Positions 1 to 5,255 of a stretch of DNA of 5,278 nucleotides are shown here, piece by piece; position 1 is the stretch's first letter, and each line of letters opens with the position of its first letter. The DNA is from Caldifarciminota bacterium (GTDB lineage: Bacteria; Hydrothermota; UBA3072; WFRC01). The notes below the pieces were generated by a model. It worked only from the letters and a program-made list of their open reading frames with translations. It was not told where the DNA came from and ran no database searches. The translations under genes and the position numbers were made by a program. Location: assembly GCA_015486685.1 (NCBI GenBank), contig WFRC01000127.1, forward strand, positions 1 through 5,278, in the 5' to 3' direction.

Positions 1-1151
1 CAGGCCCAAGACAGTCTGGAAAAACCTCTCTTCTCTTCTTGATTGCAAAATACATACTGAAAAAGAGAAAGGGAAATATTTTCTATTATGACCTTGAATT
101 TCCTGATGACCTGGAGTTATTAAAGAACCTTCCTTTCCCTTCCACATTACCTAAAAATAGTTTCCTCTTCATAGATGAAATTCAGTATCATCCTAACCCC
201 GACAAACTTATAAAACTTACCGTAGACCATCTTAAAGGAAAGATTAAACTAATAGTGTCAGGTTCTTCCAGCCTCAAACTCCGAAGTAAATTTAAGGAAG
301 CCCTTGTTGGAAGAAAGATAGAATTTGTCCTTTTTCCGCTTTCTTTTGAAGAATTTTTGCTATTCAAAGGAAGAAAGGATATTCTGGGTTTTATAAAGAG
401 AGCAGGCCCTGATGTAATTCTACCCTTACTTGAAGAATACCTCATTTTCGGAGGTTATCCTGGAATAGTGCTGGAAAAGGATATAAACAAGAAAAAAAAG
501 TTATTAGGGGAGATATTTTCTGCATATATATACAGAGATATAATACCCCTTTTCAATCTTAAACAACCTGAAAAATTTACAGACACAATGAGGATGATTT
601 CGGGTCGTATAGGTGGAATGTTAAACATTCTGTCAATCTCAAATGATATTAGAATTTCAAGAGAAACTGCCGTAAGATATATAAAGGCACTTGAACTAAC
701 ATATTTGATATACCCTTTACCTGCCTTTTCTACAAATCCCCTAAAAGAAATCACGAAAATGTCAAAGGTCTACTTTATTGATACAGGATTAAGGAACTGG
801 GCAGCAGGAAATATAGATGTTATGAAACAGAGGGTTGATATGGGAGCACTTGTAGAAAACTTTGTTTTGCTTGAATTGTTAAAGTCCTCTCTATATGGAT
901 TACCCATTGGTTATTGGAGAACAAAAATGGGTGCAGAGGTAGATTTTATAATAAATAGACGAATGCCGGTGGAGGTAAAATTTACAAACTTAAAAAAGTT
1001 AGAGGTTCCCAGGGGTATGAAAAATTTTATAAACAAATATCATCCGGAAAAAGGTTATATTTTGACAAAGGGTATTAAAGGGCAGGTTTCAGATAATGGG
1101 TGCAATATACATTTTCTACCCTGCTGGATGGCATCCAGAATAGAAGCATAA
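1..1151 (+). CDS. AAA ATPase with C-terminal DUF4143 domain (5' end outside window)
   Basis: Probable P-loop ATPase of the widespread AAA_14/DUF4143 family, whose cellular role is poorly known. The frame is open from base 3. It begins with a Walker A motif, GPRQSGKTS, at bases 3-29, so the TTG at 39 is an internal leucine codon and not the start; only a short N-terminal piece is missing. Counting residues from the codon at 39, Walker B is LFIDEIQ (43-49), a sensor-like LIVSGSSS follows (71-78), and a helix-turn-helix-like stretch spans about 205-224. The C-terminal DUF4143 part carries a GAEVDFI segment (298-304) and PVEVK (310-314). Asp302, Glu312 and Lys314 resemble the PD-(D/E)xK nuclease-fold signature of this family. 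The stop TAA is at 1149-1151. The gene converges with the minus-strand operon and shows no functional link to it. Family assignment is firm; biological role is unknown. Confidence 0.95.
   Translation, partial: GPRQSGKTSLLFLIAKYILKKRKGNIFYYDLEFPDDLELLKNLPFPSTLPKNSFLFIDEIQYHPNPDKLIKLTVDHLKGKIKLIVSGSSSLKLRSKFKEALVGRKIEFVLFPLSFEEFLLFKGRKDILGFIKRAGPDVILPLLEEYLIFGGYPGIVLEKDINKKKKLLGEIFSAYIYRDIIPLFNLKQPEKFTDTMRMISGRIGGMLNILSISNDIRISRETAVRYIKALELTYLIYPLPAFSTNPLKEITKMSKVYFIDTGLRNWAAGNIDVMKQRVDMGALVENFVLLELLKSSLYGLPIGYWRTKMGAEVDFIINRRMPVEVKFTNLKKLEVPRGMKNFINKYHPEKGYILTKGIKGQVSDNGCNIHFLPCWMASRIEA
1124..1138. repeat. Perfect inverted repeat at the 3' end of the ATPase gene
   Basis: CTGGATG and CATCCAG are separated by a single G, giving a perfect 7-bp palindrome inside the last codons of the ATPase gene, from the end of the Cys codon through Trp-Met-Ala-Ser to the first base of the Arg codon. 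It sits 18 bases before a second hairpin at 1157-1172. It may be the edge of a repeat unit that supplies the last residues of the protein, or it may be chance. Confidence 0.5.
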
Positions 1152-1156
1152 TTATC

Positions 1157-1172
1157 GGGGCTGGGAAGCCCC
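1157..1172. repeat. GC-rich hairpin just after the ATPase stop codon
   Basis: GGGGCT, a GGGA loop and AGCCCC form a 6-bp stem five bases after the TAA stop. The next bases are TCCTACAT, not a T-run, so it is not a canonical intrinsic terminator, although it could help end transcription or protect the mRNA 3' end. On the minus strand it reads TGTAGGAGGGGCTTCCCAGC, which resembles TGTAGGGGC-type intergenic repeats that I know from several uncultured bacterial genomes. That resemblance is from memory. Confidence 0.6.
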
Positions 1173-1214
1173 TCCTACATAAAATAATAAAGACCGTGAT
1201 TCGTGACAAGAATA

Positions 1215-1243
1215 ATGCGGAATGCGGAAGTGAAAATGCGGAA
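1215..1243. repeat. Three short direct copies of ATGCGGAA
   Basis: ATGCGGAA occurs at 1215-1222, 1222-1229 and 1236-1243, so the steps are 7 and 14 bases, consistent with a heptamer-based duplication. Nothing nearby suggests an operator for a specific gene, as no promoter starts here. It most likely belongs to a dispersed intergenic module. Confidence 0.5.
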
Positions 1244-1258
1244 TTAACAAATAACGAC

Positions 1259-1277
1259 GCAACGGCACGGTCGTTGC
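1259..1277. repeat. Small hairpin GCAACG / CGTTGC
   Basis: A 6-bp perfect stem (1259-1264 with 1272-1277) encloses the 7-base loop GCACGGT. It lies between the ATGCGGAA direct repeats and the CCCTCCC/GGGAGGG module and is one more palindromic component of the spacer. There is no T-tract on either strand, so it is unlikely to be a terminator. Confidence 0.4.
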
Positions 1278-1285
1278 ACTCTAGA

Positions 1286-1323
1286 TTCACCCTCACCTTA
1301 ATCCCTCCCATCAAGGGAGGGAA
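1286..1323. repeat. Dispersed repeat with CCCTCCC/GGGAGGG hairpin
   Basis: After CACCCTCACCTTAAT comes an 8-bp stem (TCCCTCCC at 1302-1309 with GGGAGGGA at 1315-1322) around an ATCAA loop. The combination of CCCTCACC, a TAATCCC-type link and a C-rich/G-rich palindrome joined by TCAA is a pattern I recognise as an intergenic repeat recurring across many unrelated bacterial genomes. No T-tract follows the stem, arguing against a simple terminator. Confidence 0.65.
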
Positions 1324-1360
1324 ATAGAGGAGAAACTACGCAAAACTATTCCACCCATCC

Positions 1361-1398
1361 TGTGAGGTTGCTTCGTCGCTTCGCTCCTCGCAATGACA
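1361..1398 (-). repeat. TGTCATTGCGAGGAGCGAAG-type dispersed repeat unit
   Basis: On the minus strand this reads TGTCATTGCGAGGAGCGAAG followed by CGACGAAGCAACCTCACA. I recognise this type of unit as a common intergenic repeat in many environmental and anaerobic bacterial genomes, with GCGAAGCGAC and GAAGCAA as its core. It encodes nothing. A diverged relative follows directly at 1402-1470. Confidence 0.75.
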
Positions 1399-1401
1399 AC
1401 C

Positions 1402-1470
1402 GATGAGATTGTTCGCTTCCGTTGGTCGCTCACATCTATGATAGTCCGTTCGTTTCACTTAGAATGACAG
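1402..1470 (-). repeat. Diverged second copy of the TGTCATT...GCGAA...CAATCTC repeat
   Basis: On the minus strand the segment opens with TGTCATTCTAAGTGAAACGA and ends with GGAAGCGAACAATCTCATC. The opening TGTCATT and the ending GAA-GCGAA-CAATCTC parallel the neighbouring unit at 1361-1398 in the same orientation, but with many substitutions and about 30 extra bases between. I read it as an older copy, or as two half-copies fused. The boundaries are approximate. Confidence 0.55.
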
Positions 1471-1478
1471 AAAATCTT

Positions 1479-1540
1479 TTTCGGGGTCAGTCGCTCACTT
1501 TTCACAAAAAGATTTGTAATTTGTACGACTGACCCCGAAA
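1479..1540. repeat. 62-bp element with perfect 15-bp inverted ends
   Basis: TTTCGGGGTCAGTCG at 1479-1493 is the exact reverse complement of CGACTGACCCCGAAA at 1526-1540, enclosing 32 AT-rich bases. A second, interlocking inverted repeat pairs AAATCTTTTT (1472-1481) with AAAAAGATTT (1506-1515). It lies 22 bases beyond the stop codon of the lipoprotein gene, so its transcript could fold into a strong stem at the end of the operon. There is no proper T-run after the stem on either strand, so a terminator role is possible but not shown. The GGGGTCAG-type ends resemble repeats found with REP-associated Y1 (IS200-like) transposases; this is inference from memory. Confidence 0.75.
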
Positions 1541-1562
1541 CCTTGCTTATTCTACCCCATAT

Positions 1563-2303
1563 CTACCATATTATCATCTTTGATTTTGGAGCAACCATTT
1601 GTTTATTCTGTGTGCGGGCTGAACCTGCTACACCTTCTTCAAACTTAACCCCTACGACAATTACATAACAGGTATCTCCTGCCGCAGGTTTTGTGGGTCG
1701 CATCCAGCCCGGGGTGGCTGTGGTATTATGGTCAAATGCATAACTTGTATCTGCTGCGGGGACATTTTTGTTTACAAATATGGGTTTACTTTCGTTCTTT
1801 TGTTTATCTGTCAATTTTACATAATATACATCTACGCCAGATACAGAAGCCCAGTTTACATAAATACTGTCTGTGCCTGCGGGGTGAATGACATTTACCT
1901 GAGTAAGTGCAGGGATACTTATGGTTGTTAATGTATCCCTGAGCACAATCCCATCGCCATTCTCAAATTTTAATGTAAATTCGCATTCTCCTGTTGTTGG
2001 CATAACATCCTTCATATCACTTCCAGCAGGGTGATACCGCATATTTCCAGGTCCCTTCCAGAATTCTGCTAAGGTGTAAACACCGCCATCAGGGGCAGTT
2101 GCAACAGCACTCGTCAGGCTTTCTCCTGCTGCATAAAATACCATCCCATATCTTTCCCCATTGGCTGTCATTACATGCTTTACAAATGCATCTACCCATG
2201 CATCTGTGTGTAAATTTGGTTTTGAAGTGGTGCAGTTCAAAAAGGATGCAAGCATCACAGTGAGAAATAGCACCAAAGTTTTGGTTTTGATGATGTGCTT
2301 CAT
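1563..2303 (-). CDS. Putative exported lipoprotein with FN3-like C-terminal domain, function unknown
   Basis: A 246-residue protein that I do not recognise. Residues 1-23 form a signal peptide: basic start, hydrophobic core, then Cys24 followed by Thr-Thr-Ser-Lys. The box before the cysteine, Phe-Leu-Asn, is a poor match to the classical lipobox, so lipidation is likely but not certain. Residues 36-125 form an unassigned segment rich in aromatics and glycine. Residues about 128-225 look like a fibronectin type III or related beta-sandwich domain, with YVNWASVSGVDVYYVKL (148-164) carrying the characteristic Trp and Tyr. Cys107 and Cys212 are the only other cysteines and could pair. The ATG at 2303 is supported by a perfect AAGGAGGT four bases upstream. 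It is the last gene of the receptor operon, so a role as an accessory to the receptor, anchored in the outer membrane, is plausible but inferred from context only. Confidence 0.85.
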   Translation of the reverse strand: MKHIIKTKTLVLFLTVMLASFLNCTTSKPNLHTDAWVDAFVKHVMTANGERYGMVFYAAGESLTSAVATAPDGGVYTLAEFWKGPGNMRYHPAGSDMKDVMPTTGECEFTLKFENGDGIVLRDTLTTISIPALTQVNVIHPAGTDSIYVNWASVSGVDVYYVKLTDKQKNESKPIFVNKNVPAADTSYAFDHNTTATPGWMRPTKPAAGDTCYVIVVGVKFEEGVAGSARTQNKQMVAPKSKMIIW

Positions 2304-2304
2304 A

Positions 2305-4557
2305 TTAACCTCCTTGTTTTGTGTTGAATTTTACCTTTAATCCCACATTAAAACTGCGTCCGGGCGCCCTCATCCACTCAAATTGATAGCATTCTCTATG
2401 GTTTTTATTAAATAGATTGGTTACCGACGCAGAAAAAATCACTCTGTGGTTTAATCTCAGTGAGGATGATATATCAAATGTGTAAAATGGCTCACAGGGA
2501 AAATCATTTTCAGGCACATCTGTTTTCCTGCCTGAATAATGACCCGAAAGGGAAATCCTTAACCGATTAGAAATATATTGAATATTCCCGTTTGCCTTAA
2601 ACGGTGGGATATCCCTTAATACTTCCTTCTTCTTTACATCATATCCATAAATCCTGGAGAGGTTAAATTCCATTTTCCATCTCTTTGAAATATGAAATTT
2701 AGATGCTATTTCTCCACCATAGAGTAATGCTCTGCCAATATTTCTGAAAGTCCCTTCACGCATTGGTGTGGAATTATTCCAATCAAGAATAATCATATCA
2801 AGAATAGAATTACGAAATATAGAAACAGAAATTGCAGTGCTATTACCTTTGTATCTAACTCCAAAATCCATATTCAGACTCCTCTCAGGTTTTAGGTCCC
2901 TATTTGCAATATTTAATCCACCAGGGGTCTGGGTTGTCAGAAACAATTCCTTGATTGCAGGTGCACGGAAAGCCTGTCCAACATTTGCTGTAATATTCAA
3001 CTCTGTTTTTACATTATAGGTGAGCCCTACATTTCCACTGATTGCCTGATTGTAAACATTAAACATAGTATTGGTCGTATCTTTCATCCCTGTATAGACC
3101 CCATCAAAACGAACACCACTATTTATAATAACCTTCTTTATCGGGAGGTATGTCGACTGAAGAAACATCGCATAATTTCTTTGATAGGCATAGGGTATGG
3201 GTTCTGTTTTCATTTCCCGAATAAATGCACCTGTATTATAATTGCGTATAATTTTATCCTCATCAATATGGACATTCTCCCTTAAATATCCATTGACCCC
3301 TGTCAAGATTTTCAGATTTTTCCATAACAGAAAATGGCTTTCACCCTCAATTGTGTAGGTATCATCTTTAATATTCTTATTGTTATTTACAAGTTTATCT
3401 TCGTCAGGGTTATCCTCTACCTTGTGCTTTTTTATATCTACTCCAAGATTATGATAATGATAGGAGATATGGAATACCATTCTGGGGATTATTGGGTGAA
3501 CCTCTCTCCATATATATTTTACCCCAAGAATATTATGCAAATCAATATTGTGCATAGCGTTTGTAAGGGTATCAAATGCAGGTTTTCCAATATTTCTGCC
3601 ATCACTTAGCCACCATTTAATCCGGAGATGCTGGTTTCTTTTTATGTTATAGTGAAGCTTTGTGATTATATGCTGTTCATCAAAGAATGTATTGGATACA
3701 GGTGTCCCTCTGCTGTCCTTGTATGATTTACCATTACGTTTGCCTGCATTAAGATATATTTGAAGTTTATCAAAGGTTCGCGAGATGGTAGAAATTACAT
3801 CGTATCCTTTATTTACAGATTTATAGGAAACATTTAATTTCCCCGGGCAAGAAGAACTATAGCCCTCTGTAAGAATATTCACCACACCCCCTATTGCATC
3901 CGAACCATATAGGGTAGAATATGGTCCTCTCACAACCTCAATCCTTTTGATATTAGAAACATCTACAAATGTGCCAGGGGGTCCTGTATTTCTCATTGAA
4001 TTTAATTTTTCCCCATCTACCAGAACAGCAACCCTCTTTCGCGCCAGCCCCCGTATAGACGGACTACCATGGTATCCTGTCCCAACAATAGATACAGACG
4101 GAATATCCTTCATAACATTTGTAATAAGCTGATTTGATGTGTTGTCTATATCCTTTTTTCTGATAATAGATACAGGAACAGGGCTATCAAATTCACCAAA
4201 TGTGCCTTTTGAGGCTGTAACCAAAAAGGCATCAGGAATTCTTAACAAAACAGGATAAAGGTAGACATACAATTCTTTATCTCTCCCCTTAATCCCTATC
4301 CTCTTTTCAATGGATTTATAACCAATATGGGATACAAAAATAATAAATTCCTCCTCTGGGATACCCCTTAAAAAGAAATTTCCATTACTATCGGTTGATG
4401 TGCCTATTCCAGTTTTTTGAATCAAAATATTGGCATAAGGGATAGGTTTCTTTGTCTCTGCATCAATAACCCTTCCTTTAATGTAATCAATGGGGTCAAC
4501 CCCTGCCCCATTAAGAAAAAATGGGGCAAGGGTTAATAAGATGGAGAGTGCTTTCAT
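2305..4557 (-). CDS. TonB-dependent outer-membrane receptor with N-terminal carboxypeptidase-regulatory-like domain
   Basis: A 750-residue TonB-dependent receptor, an outer-membrane beta-barrel that imports scarce ligands using TonB-ExbBD energy. Residues 1 to about 19 are a signal peptide. Residues 26-103 form a carboxypeptidase-regulatory-like domain (KGRVIDAETKKPIPYANI onward). A TonB-box-like AFLVTAS lies at 110-116. The plug runs about 123-230 and ends in VRGPYSTLYGSDAIGGVVNI (209-228), the classical plug signature. The barrel follows, with FRAPAIKELF (530-539) and NRDLKPE (552-558), blocks common to siderophore, heme and cobalamin receptors, so they do not identify the ligand. The last strand ends at Phe744, followed by six extra residues. 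Cys688 and Cys723 fall in predicted outer loops near the C-terminus and could form a disulfide. The start overlaps the FmdE gene by ATGA, with only a modest AGAGG upstream. Receptor identity is certain; substrate is unknown. Confidence 0.97.
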   Translation of the reverse strand: MKALSILLTLAPFFLNGAGVDPIDYIKGRVIDAETKKPIPYANILIQKTGIGTSTDSNGNFFLRGIPEEEFIIFVSHIGYKSIEKRIGIKGRDKELYVYLYPVLLRIPDAFLVTASKGTFGEFDSPVPVSIIRKKDIDNTSNQLITNVMKDIPSVSIVGTGYHGSPSIRGLARKRVAVLVDGEKLNSMRNTGPPGTFVDVSNIKRIEVVRGPYSTLYGSDAIGGVVNILTEGYSSSCPGKLNVSYKSVNKGYDVISTISRTFDKLQIYLNAGKRNGKSYKDSRGTPVSNTFFDEQHIITKLHYNIKRNQHLRIKWWLSDGRNIGKPAFDTLTNAMHNIDLHNILGVKYIWREVHPIIPRMVFHISYHYHNLGVDIKKHKVEDNPDEDKLVNNNKNIKDDTYTIEGESHFLLWKNLKILTGVNGYLRENVHIDEDKIIRNYNTGAFIREMKTEPIPYAYQRNYAMFLQSTYLPIKKVIINSGVRFDGVYTGMKDTTNTMFNVYNQAISGNVGLTYNVKTELNITANVGQAFRAPAIKELFLTTQTPGGLNIANRDLKPERSLNMDFGVRYKGNSTAISVSIFRNSILDMIILDWNNSTPMREGTFRNIGRALLYGGEIASKFHISKRWKMEFNLSRIYGYDVKKKEVLRDIPPFKANGNIQYISNRLRISLSGHYSGRKTDVPENDFPCEPFYTFDISSSLRLNHRVIFSASVTNLFNKNHRECYQFEWMRAPGRSFNVGLKVKFNTKQGG
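2308..2315 (-). promoter_or_regulatory. Ribosome binding site of the lipoprotein gene, inside the receptor gene
   Basis: A full AAGGAGGT reads on the minus strand four bases before the ATG at 2303-2301. It overlaps the receptor codons CAA-GGA-GGT (Gln-Gly-Gly) just before its TAA stop. The site therefore shapes the C-terminal tail of the receptor and couples translation of the two genes. Confidence 0.9.
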
Positions 4558-5243
4558 TTTGCCTCTGGGAATTTGTAATCCTTAATTCCTTCCACTGTTA
4601 TAACACCTTTCGGAAGGTTGAAGAGAATTTGTTTTACCTTTTTCTGGAGATCTTTTCTCATTCTTACTTTTTCCTTTTCTGTGCCTTTACCTTCCATAAT
4701 CTTCTTTTTTAGTTGTTTCATCTTCTTCATCATTTTAGAATTGAAAAGCCTATTTTTGTTGAATATCACCTTTACCATCTTGCCTGTGTCCTTCCTTTTG
4801 AATACCATAACAACTATTCCGGGTTTCTCCCCCAGAGTCCTGTCAATAATAATATCATTATGGTTCACCTCATCCCTTCCATAAAACGCCCTTGCACCTG
4901 TAATGTATGAAACTACATCCAGTAAATCAGAGGGTGCATTTGCTGCTATTTTAATCTTGCCTCGCACAGGTATATCTTTTCCGTAAAGTGCTTCAAGTGC
5001 AAGGGTTGTTGCCTTAAATCCTGCTGCAACCCCAGGGCAGATGTGCCCCGTGTAAAGACCAACATCCTGAATGGAGATGGTGATAACAGGATTATCAGGT
5101 TTCAATGAACCTACCATTACCCCTAAAGGTTCCTTGATTTTGATAGGTGGTACATCTCCGTAAAATTCCTGTGTCCAGTTTGCAGCGCCAAAGGATGTCA
5201 ATGCAGACAGGAAAATTACAGCACTGATAAGTTTTTTGTACAT
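4554..5243 (-). CDS. Exported FmdE-domain protein (formylmethanofuran dehydrogenase subunit E-like)
   Basis: A 229-residue protein with an FmdE-type domain, named after a gene of the archaeal formylmethanofuran dehydrogenase locus but widespread in bacteria, often as putative metal-binding proteins. The start is ATG at 5243: AAGGAGGT lies four bases upstream, whereas the in-frame GTG at 5249 lies inside that site. Residues 1-21 form a signal peptide with likely cleavage after Gly-Ala-Ala, so the protein acts in the periplasm. The FmdE region spans about 55-165, with GHICPG at 66-71 (His67, Cys69 as likely metal ligands) and DLLDVVSYITGA (106-117) matching the helix after the second ligand region. 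There the usual Cys of the family seems replaced by Asp106, and Cys69 is the only cysteine. Residues 166-210 form a very Lys/Met-rich, probably helical extension. It is the first visible gene of the operon and overlaps the receptor by ATGA, which points to handling of the imported ligand. Enzymatic activity is unproven. Confidence 0.9.
   Translation of the reverse strand: MYKKLISAVIFLSALTSFGAANWTQEFYGDVPPIKIKEPLGVMVGSLKPDNPVITISIQDVGLYTGHICPGVAAGFKATTLALEALYGKDIPVRGKIKIAANAPSDLLDVVSYITGARAFYGRDEVNHNDIIIDRTLGEKPGIVVMVFKRKDTGKMVKVIFNKNRLFNSKMMKKMKQLKKKIMEGKGTEKEKVRMRKDLQKKVKQILFNLPKGVITVEGIKDYKFPEAK
4562..4566 (-). promoter_or_regulatory. Weak ribosome binding site of the receptor gene
   Basis: AGAGG on the minus strand lies four bases before the receptor ATG (4557-4555), within the 3' end of the FmdE gene. 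It is weaker than the AAGGAGGT sites of the two flanking genes, so the receptor probably depends on ribosomes finishing the FmdE gene through the ATGA overlap. Confidence 0.6.
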
Positions 5244-5247
5244 AAAC

Positions 5248-5255
5248 ACCTCCTT
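5248..5255 (-). promoter_or_regulatory. Ribosome binding site that fixes the start of the FmdE gene
   Basis: AAGGAGGT reads on the minus strand at 5255-5248 with a four-base spacer (GTTT) to the ATG at 5243-5241, the same arrangement as for the lipoprotein gene. The upstream GTG at 5249-5247 overlaps this site and cannot be the start. The remaining bases to the window edge (5256-5278) are AT-rich, and no promoter can be called with confidence. Confidence 0.9.

Larger units (their letters stand above)
1152..1562. other. Gene-free island of dispersed-repeat modules
   Basis: This 411-base spacer lies between two convergent transcription units. Open frames across it are short, lack a ribosome binding site and are made of repeat sequence, so I call no gene. 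It contains a GC-rich hairpin, three copies of ATGCGGAA, a GCAACG/CGTTGC hairpin, a CCCTCACC...CCCTCCC/GGGAGGG module, TGTCATTGCGAGGAG-type units and a long inverted-repeat element. Each is listed separately. Such modules commonly accumulate between convergent genes, where insertion disrupts no promoter. Confidence 0.8.
1563..5243 (-). other. Three-gene operon: FmdE-domain protein, TonB-dependent receptor, lipoprotein
   Basis: All three genes lie on the minus strand with no room for internal promoters in the gaps. The first and second overlap by four bases (ATGA at 4557-4554). The second and third are separated by one base (TAA at 2307-2305, T, then ATG at 2303-2301). Both junctions are typical of translational coupling. 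All products have export signals, so the operon builds an envelope system. The promoter must lie at or beyond base 5256, mostly outside the window; whether further genes precede the FmdE gene cannot be seen. Confidence 0.85.

Noticed and set aside
39..41. TTG as the start of the ATPase
   Set aside because: The frame is open upstream to the window edge and encodes the Walker A motif at bases 3-29, which the protein needs.
530..1040. ATPase gene as part of the receptor operon system
   Set aside because: It is on the opposite strand, converges with the operon and is separated by a repeat island; DUF4143 ATPases occur in many unrelated contexts.
1157..1172. Classical intrinsic terminator for the ATPase gene
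   Set aside because: The stem is GC-rich, but no T-run follows on either strand; it fits a dispersed hairpin repeat better, though a role in 3' end formation is not excluded.
1075..1314. Minus-strand open frame of 79 codons over the same region
   Set aside because: It overlaps the ATPase 3' end on the opposite strand, has no Shine-Dalgarno and consists of repeat sequence.
1100..1327. Plus-strand open frame of 75 codons running from the ATPase end into the spacer
   Set aside because: It starts inside the ATPase gene in another frame, has no ribosome binding site and translates repeat modules (hairpin, ATGCGGAA copies, CCCTCCC palindrome). No protein family is recognisable.
1361..1540. CRISPR-like array
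   Set aside because: The repeats are not regular in length or spacing and no unique spacers separate identical copies; they are dispersed intergenic modules.
2889..2970. Receptor identified as a heme receptor from its FRAP motif
   Set aside because: FRAP and NxxLKPE blocks occur in several TonB receptor classes, and the NPNL form typical of heme receptors is absent (NRDL here).
5247..5249. GTG as a start for the FmdE gene, giving two extra residues
   Set aside because: The GTG lies inside the AAGGAGGT ribosome binding site; the ATG at 5243-5241 has the correct spacing, identical to that of the lipoprotein gene.
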